This document shows, piece by piece, positions 61,622 to 64,000 of a stretch of 64,000 nt of DNA. The DNA lies in contig NZ_CP027773.1 in NCBI RefSeq assembly GCF_003019815.1, forward strand, positions 693,001 to 757,000. The letters are read 5' to 3'. The number at the start of each line of letters is the position of its first letter. Within the stretch, counting starts at the first letter, position 1. The translations under genes and the position numbers were made by a program. The notes below the pieces were generated by a model. The model had not been told where the DNA came from. It did not search any database and worked only from the letters and a program-made list of their open reading frames with translations. Source of the stretch: Variovorax sp. PMC12. GTDB taxonomy: Bacteria > Pseudomonadota > Gammaproteobacteria > Burkholderiales > Burkholderiaceae_C.

Positions 61622-62962
61622 ATGCCTTTTCGCATTGCTACATTTTTAATAGCGTCCCTTGCAATTGGAGGGGGCGCTGTCGCTGCGTTCGGCTGGAAAT
61701 TCGGTTGGCTGGGTGCCTGGCTGGGCGCGGTGCTGTGGCTCGGGCTTGATGCCTGGCGTGCCGAGCGGCTGCTGCAGGTACTGCGCAACGACGCAATGGG
61801 CCTGCCGGCGCGCGGACCCGGTGTGTGGGGCGAGTTGGCGGAGCGTATCCGCAAGCTGCTGCGAGACCGCGAGCAGCAGACTCGGCAGGCCGAAGACAGG
61901 CTGCAGGAGTTCCTCGCGGCCATTCAGGCATCGCCGAACGGCGTGGTGCTGCTCGACGAGCAGGGCCGCATCGAATGGTGCAACCAGACGGCTGCCAGCC
62001 AGTTCGGCATCGACGCGGAGCGTGACCTCGCGCAGCACCTGGCCAACCTCGTGCGCGACCCGGCCTTCGTGGCCTATCTGGCTTCCTGGAACTACAGCCG
62101 GGACGTCATCATCGACGCCTTCGGCCCGGGCCATGCGCACCAGCGCAGCCACCTGGTGCGGCTGTCGGTGCAGGTTCACCCCTATGCGGGCAACCGCCGC
62201 ATGCTGCTGACGCGCGACATCACGGCACTGGAGCAGGCCGAAGCCATGCGCCGCGATTTCGTGGCGAACGTGTCCCATGAGATCCGCACGCCGCTGACAG
62301 TGCTCGCGGGCTTCGTCGAAACGCTGCAGAACCTGCCGCTCGATGCGGACGAGCGCACGCGTTACCTGTCGCTGATGGGGCAGCAGTCGCACCGCATGGA
62401 AACGCTGGTGAACGACCTGCTGACGCTGTCGCGGCTGGAGGGCAGCGCGGCGCCTTCGGGCAACCAGTGGATCCGAATCCGGGCTCTGCTCGCGCACTGC
62501 GAGGACGAGGGCCGGGGTCTGTCGGGCCGATTGGCGCCGCTGGGCCACCGCCTTTCGTTCACCATCGACGCGGAATCCGAAGTGTCTGGCGCGCCGACCG
62601 AATTGCAGAGCGCAATGTCGAACCTGCTGAGCAATGCCATCCGCTACACGCCGGGCGGTGGCGAGGTGGCCGTGAGCTGGCGGGTACTGCCCGACGGGCG
62701 CGGCGAATACGCGGTGAAAGACACGGGACCCGGCATTGCGGCCGAGCACATCCCCCGGCTGACCGAGCGCTTCTACCGCATCGACCGCAGCCGGTCGCGC
62801 GAGACGGGCGGCACCGGGCTGGGCCTTGCGATCGTGAAGCACATTGCGCAGCGTCATGGGGCCGAGTTGCGCATCGAAAGCACCGTGGGCAAGGGCTCGC
62901 GATTCGCGCTGGTGTTCCCGGCGGCGCGTGTCAGGGAAGCGCGGCTGCTGGCCAAGCAGTAG
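61622..62962 (+). CDS. phoR: Phosphate sensor histidine kinase PhoR
   Basis: 446 residues. Two N-terminal membrane helices (IATFLIASLAIGGGAVAAFG and WLGAWLGAVLWLGLDAW), a HAMP-less linker, a PAS domain (~95-195, IQASPNGVVLLDEQGRIEWC), HisKA with phospho-His219 (NVSHEIRTPL), and HATPase blocks LLSNAIRYTPGGG, DTGPGI and GGTGLGLAIVKH. It phosphorylates PhoB when phosphate is scarce. It follows phoB by 44 bases. Confidence 0.96.
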   Translation: MPFRIATFLIASLAIGGGAVAAFGWKFGWLGAWLGAVLWLGLDAWRAERLLQVLRNDAMGLPARGPGVWGELAERIRKLLRDREQQTRQAEDRLQEFLAAIQASPNGVVLLDEQGRIEWCNQTAASQFGIDAERDLAQHLANLVRDPAFVAYLASWNYSRDVIIDAFGPGHAHQRSHLVRLSVQVHPYAGNRRMLLTRDITALEQAEAMRRDFVANVSHEIRTPLTVLAGFVETLQNLPLDADERTRYLSLMGQQSHRMETLVNDLLTLSRLEGSAAPSGNQWIRIRALLAHCEDEGRGLSGRLAPLGHRLSFTIDAESEVSGAPTELQSAMSNLLSNAIRYTPGGGEVAVSWRVLPDGRGEYAVKDTGPGIAAEHIPRLTERFYRIDRSRSRETGGTGLGLAIVKHIAQRHGAELRIESTVGKGSRFALVFPAARVREARLLAKQ

Positions 62963-62981
62963 CAGGCAGCCGGCCCGGCTT

Positions 62982-64000
62982 TCAGGCCGAGCGCTTGTTC
63001 ATCGTCCAGCGCAGCAGGGTGATGAAGAACAGTGCCGTCACGGCCAGCGCGCCCGCGCTCATGATCCAGAACGCCAGCGGCGATTGCATGGCTCCCCACG
63101 GACCCAGGCCGTGATACGCCAGCATGTAGCTGCCACCGAGCCCCAGGCCCCAGAGCATCGTGCAGTAGATGACCAGCGGCGCGAGCGTCACCCGGTAGCA
63201 CCGCAGCAGGAACACGCACAGCGTCTGAACGGCGTCGGCCAGGTGGTATGCAGCTACCGCCACCATCAGCGCCGCGGCCAGCCCGACCACGGCGGGGTTG
63301 TCCGAGTACACGTTGGCCAACTGATGGCGCAGCGTGACCAGCGCGGTGGAGAAAAGCAGGGCGCACAACACGGTCTGCTCGAAACCCAGCCTGCATGCAT
63401 GGCGCGCCCTGGCGACATCGCCCGCGCCCAGCCAGAAACTCACGCGCGCGCTGGTCGCGATCGAGAGCGACAGCGGCACCATGTATGCCACCGCCATCAG
63501 GTTCGCGGCGATCTGGTGCGCCGCGGCGGCAGCCGTGCCAAGGCGCGCGATGAACAGTGCCATCAGCGTGAACGAGGTCACTTCGACCAGTACGGCCAGC
63601 CCGCCCGGCACGCCCATCCGTGCGAACAGGCGAATCTGTTGCCAGTCGGGCTTCTCGAGGCGCTCCCATAGCCTGTAGCCGCGATAGAAAGGGCTGCTGC
63701 GCAACAGCCAGACCGCGCAGGCGAGCATGGCCCAGTTCACGCACAGCGTGGCCCAGCCGCAGCCCACCAGTCCCATCGCCGGCAGGCCCGCGCCGCCGAA
63801 GGTGAACCAGATCGAGAGCGGCAGCTTCACCACCAGCGAGCCGAGCTGCAGCCAGGTCACGAGTTGCGGCTTGCCCAGGCTCTGGTTCAACGTGCTGAAC
63901 AGGCGAAAGAGCAGGGCGGGAGCCAGGGCGAAGGCCAGCACGCGAAGGTACATCTCCACGTCGCCGCGCATTTCGGGCGGTACCTGTGTGAGCCGCAGCA
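62982..64000 (-). CDS. MATE family efflux transporter (3' part)
   Basis: At least 339 residues; the frame continues past the window end, so the start is missing. Many membrane segments in MATE arrangement (LPLSIWFTFGGAGLPAMGLV, GWATLCVNWAMLACAVWLL, ARMGVPGGLAVLVEVTSFTL, MVPLSLSIATSARVSFWLGA). The last two resemble the MATE motif of NorM. It likely exports cationic drugs in exchange for Na+ or H+. It is convergent with phoR. Confidence 0.88.
   Translation of the reverse strand, partial: LRLTQVPPEMRGDVEMYLRVLAFALAPALLFRLFSTLNQSLGKPQLVTWLQLGSLVVKLPLSIWFTFGGAGLPAMGLVGCGWATLCVNWAMLACAVWLLRSSPFYRGYRLWERLEKPDWQQIRLFARMGVPGGLAVLVEVTSFTLMALFIARLGTAAAAAHQIAANLMAVAYMVPLSLSIATSARVSFWLGAGDVARARHACRLGFEQTVLCALLFSTALVTLRHQLANVYSDNPAVVGLAAALMVAVAAYHLADAVQTLCVFLLRCYRVTLAPLVIYCTMLWGLGLGGSYMLAYHGLGPWGAMQSPLAFWIMSAGALAVTALFFITLLRWTMNKRSA

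Overview
The window is GC-rich, densely coding bacterial DNA with no phage, IS element, CRISPR array or rRNA. Gene content and style suggest a betaproteobacterium of the Burkholderiales, most like Comamonadaceae and Variovorax in particular. The clues are a split chromate transporter, an adjacent acetoacetate decarboxylase and 3-hydroxybutyrate dehydrogenase, many solute-uptake and aromatic/amide catabolic enzymes, and the pst-phoU-phoBR layout. The taxonomic call is inference from families, not from a search.

Region by region. 1-13.6 kb: the 3' end of a cystathionine beta-lyase-like gene, a small Lys-rich protein, tesA divergent from a ybbA-like ABC ATPase, a membrane protein with bL12-like repeats and its neighbour, rlmB, an FAD oxidoreductase, an XRE-cupin regulator divergent from a GNAT acetyltransferase, a reverse-strand operon (two chromate-transporter halves, aldo-keto reductase, DUF3237), a YihY protein, DUF924, a CHRD lipoprotein and a patatin. 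13.7-18.8 kb: adc and bdhA (ketone-body/PHB metabolism), a MarR-GNAT fusion with a clear palindrome in front of it, and a YgiQ-type radical SAM protein. 18.8-21.9 kb: a visibly AT-richer island with an EAL phosphodiesterase followed by a GGDEF cyclase. 22.2-33.6 kb: housekeeping and accessory metabolism (EamA exporter, CoA transferase, dienoyl-CoA reductase-like SDR, Lrp regulator, GST, PhoX-like Tat protein, crotonase, flavin monooxygenase, D-threonine aldolase-like enzyme), ending in the remnant of a LysR gene.

34.2-46.8 kb is the largest coherent accessory block. It holds an amidase on the reverse strand and, on the forward strand, a THI5/NMT1-type ABC importer (binding protein, ATPase, two permeases), class II aldolase, TauD-like dioxygenase, GntR/FCD regulator, SDR, aminotransferase, alpha/beta hydrolase, M20 amidohydrolase and bicupin protein. 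Tight overlaps suggest one uptake-and-degradation system for a nitrogen-containing compound that I cannot name. A strong inverted repeat precedes the binding protein.

46.8-50.7 kb: two small hypotheticals, a GST, tRNA-Pro and tRNA-Arg, and a UBP zinc-finger protein next to a fusion of a cyclic-nucleotide-binding domain with a thioredoxin-reductase-like flavoprotein. 50.8-63 kb: phosphate physiology: olsB (phosphorus-free ornithine lipids), ppk1, sixA, ppx, pstSCAB, phoU, phoB and phoR. Pho-box-like repeats lie between ppx and pstS in both orientations, and TGTCAT palindromes precede ppk1. The window ends inside a MATE exporter gene.
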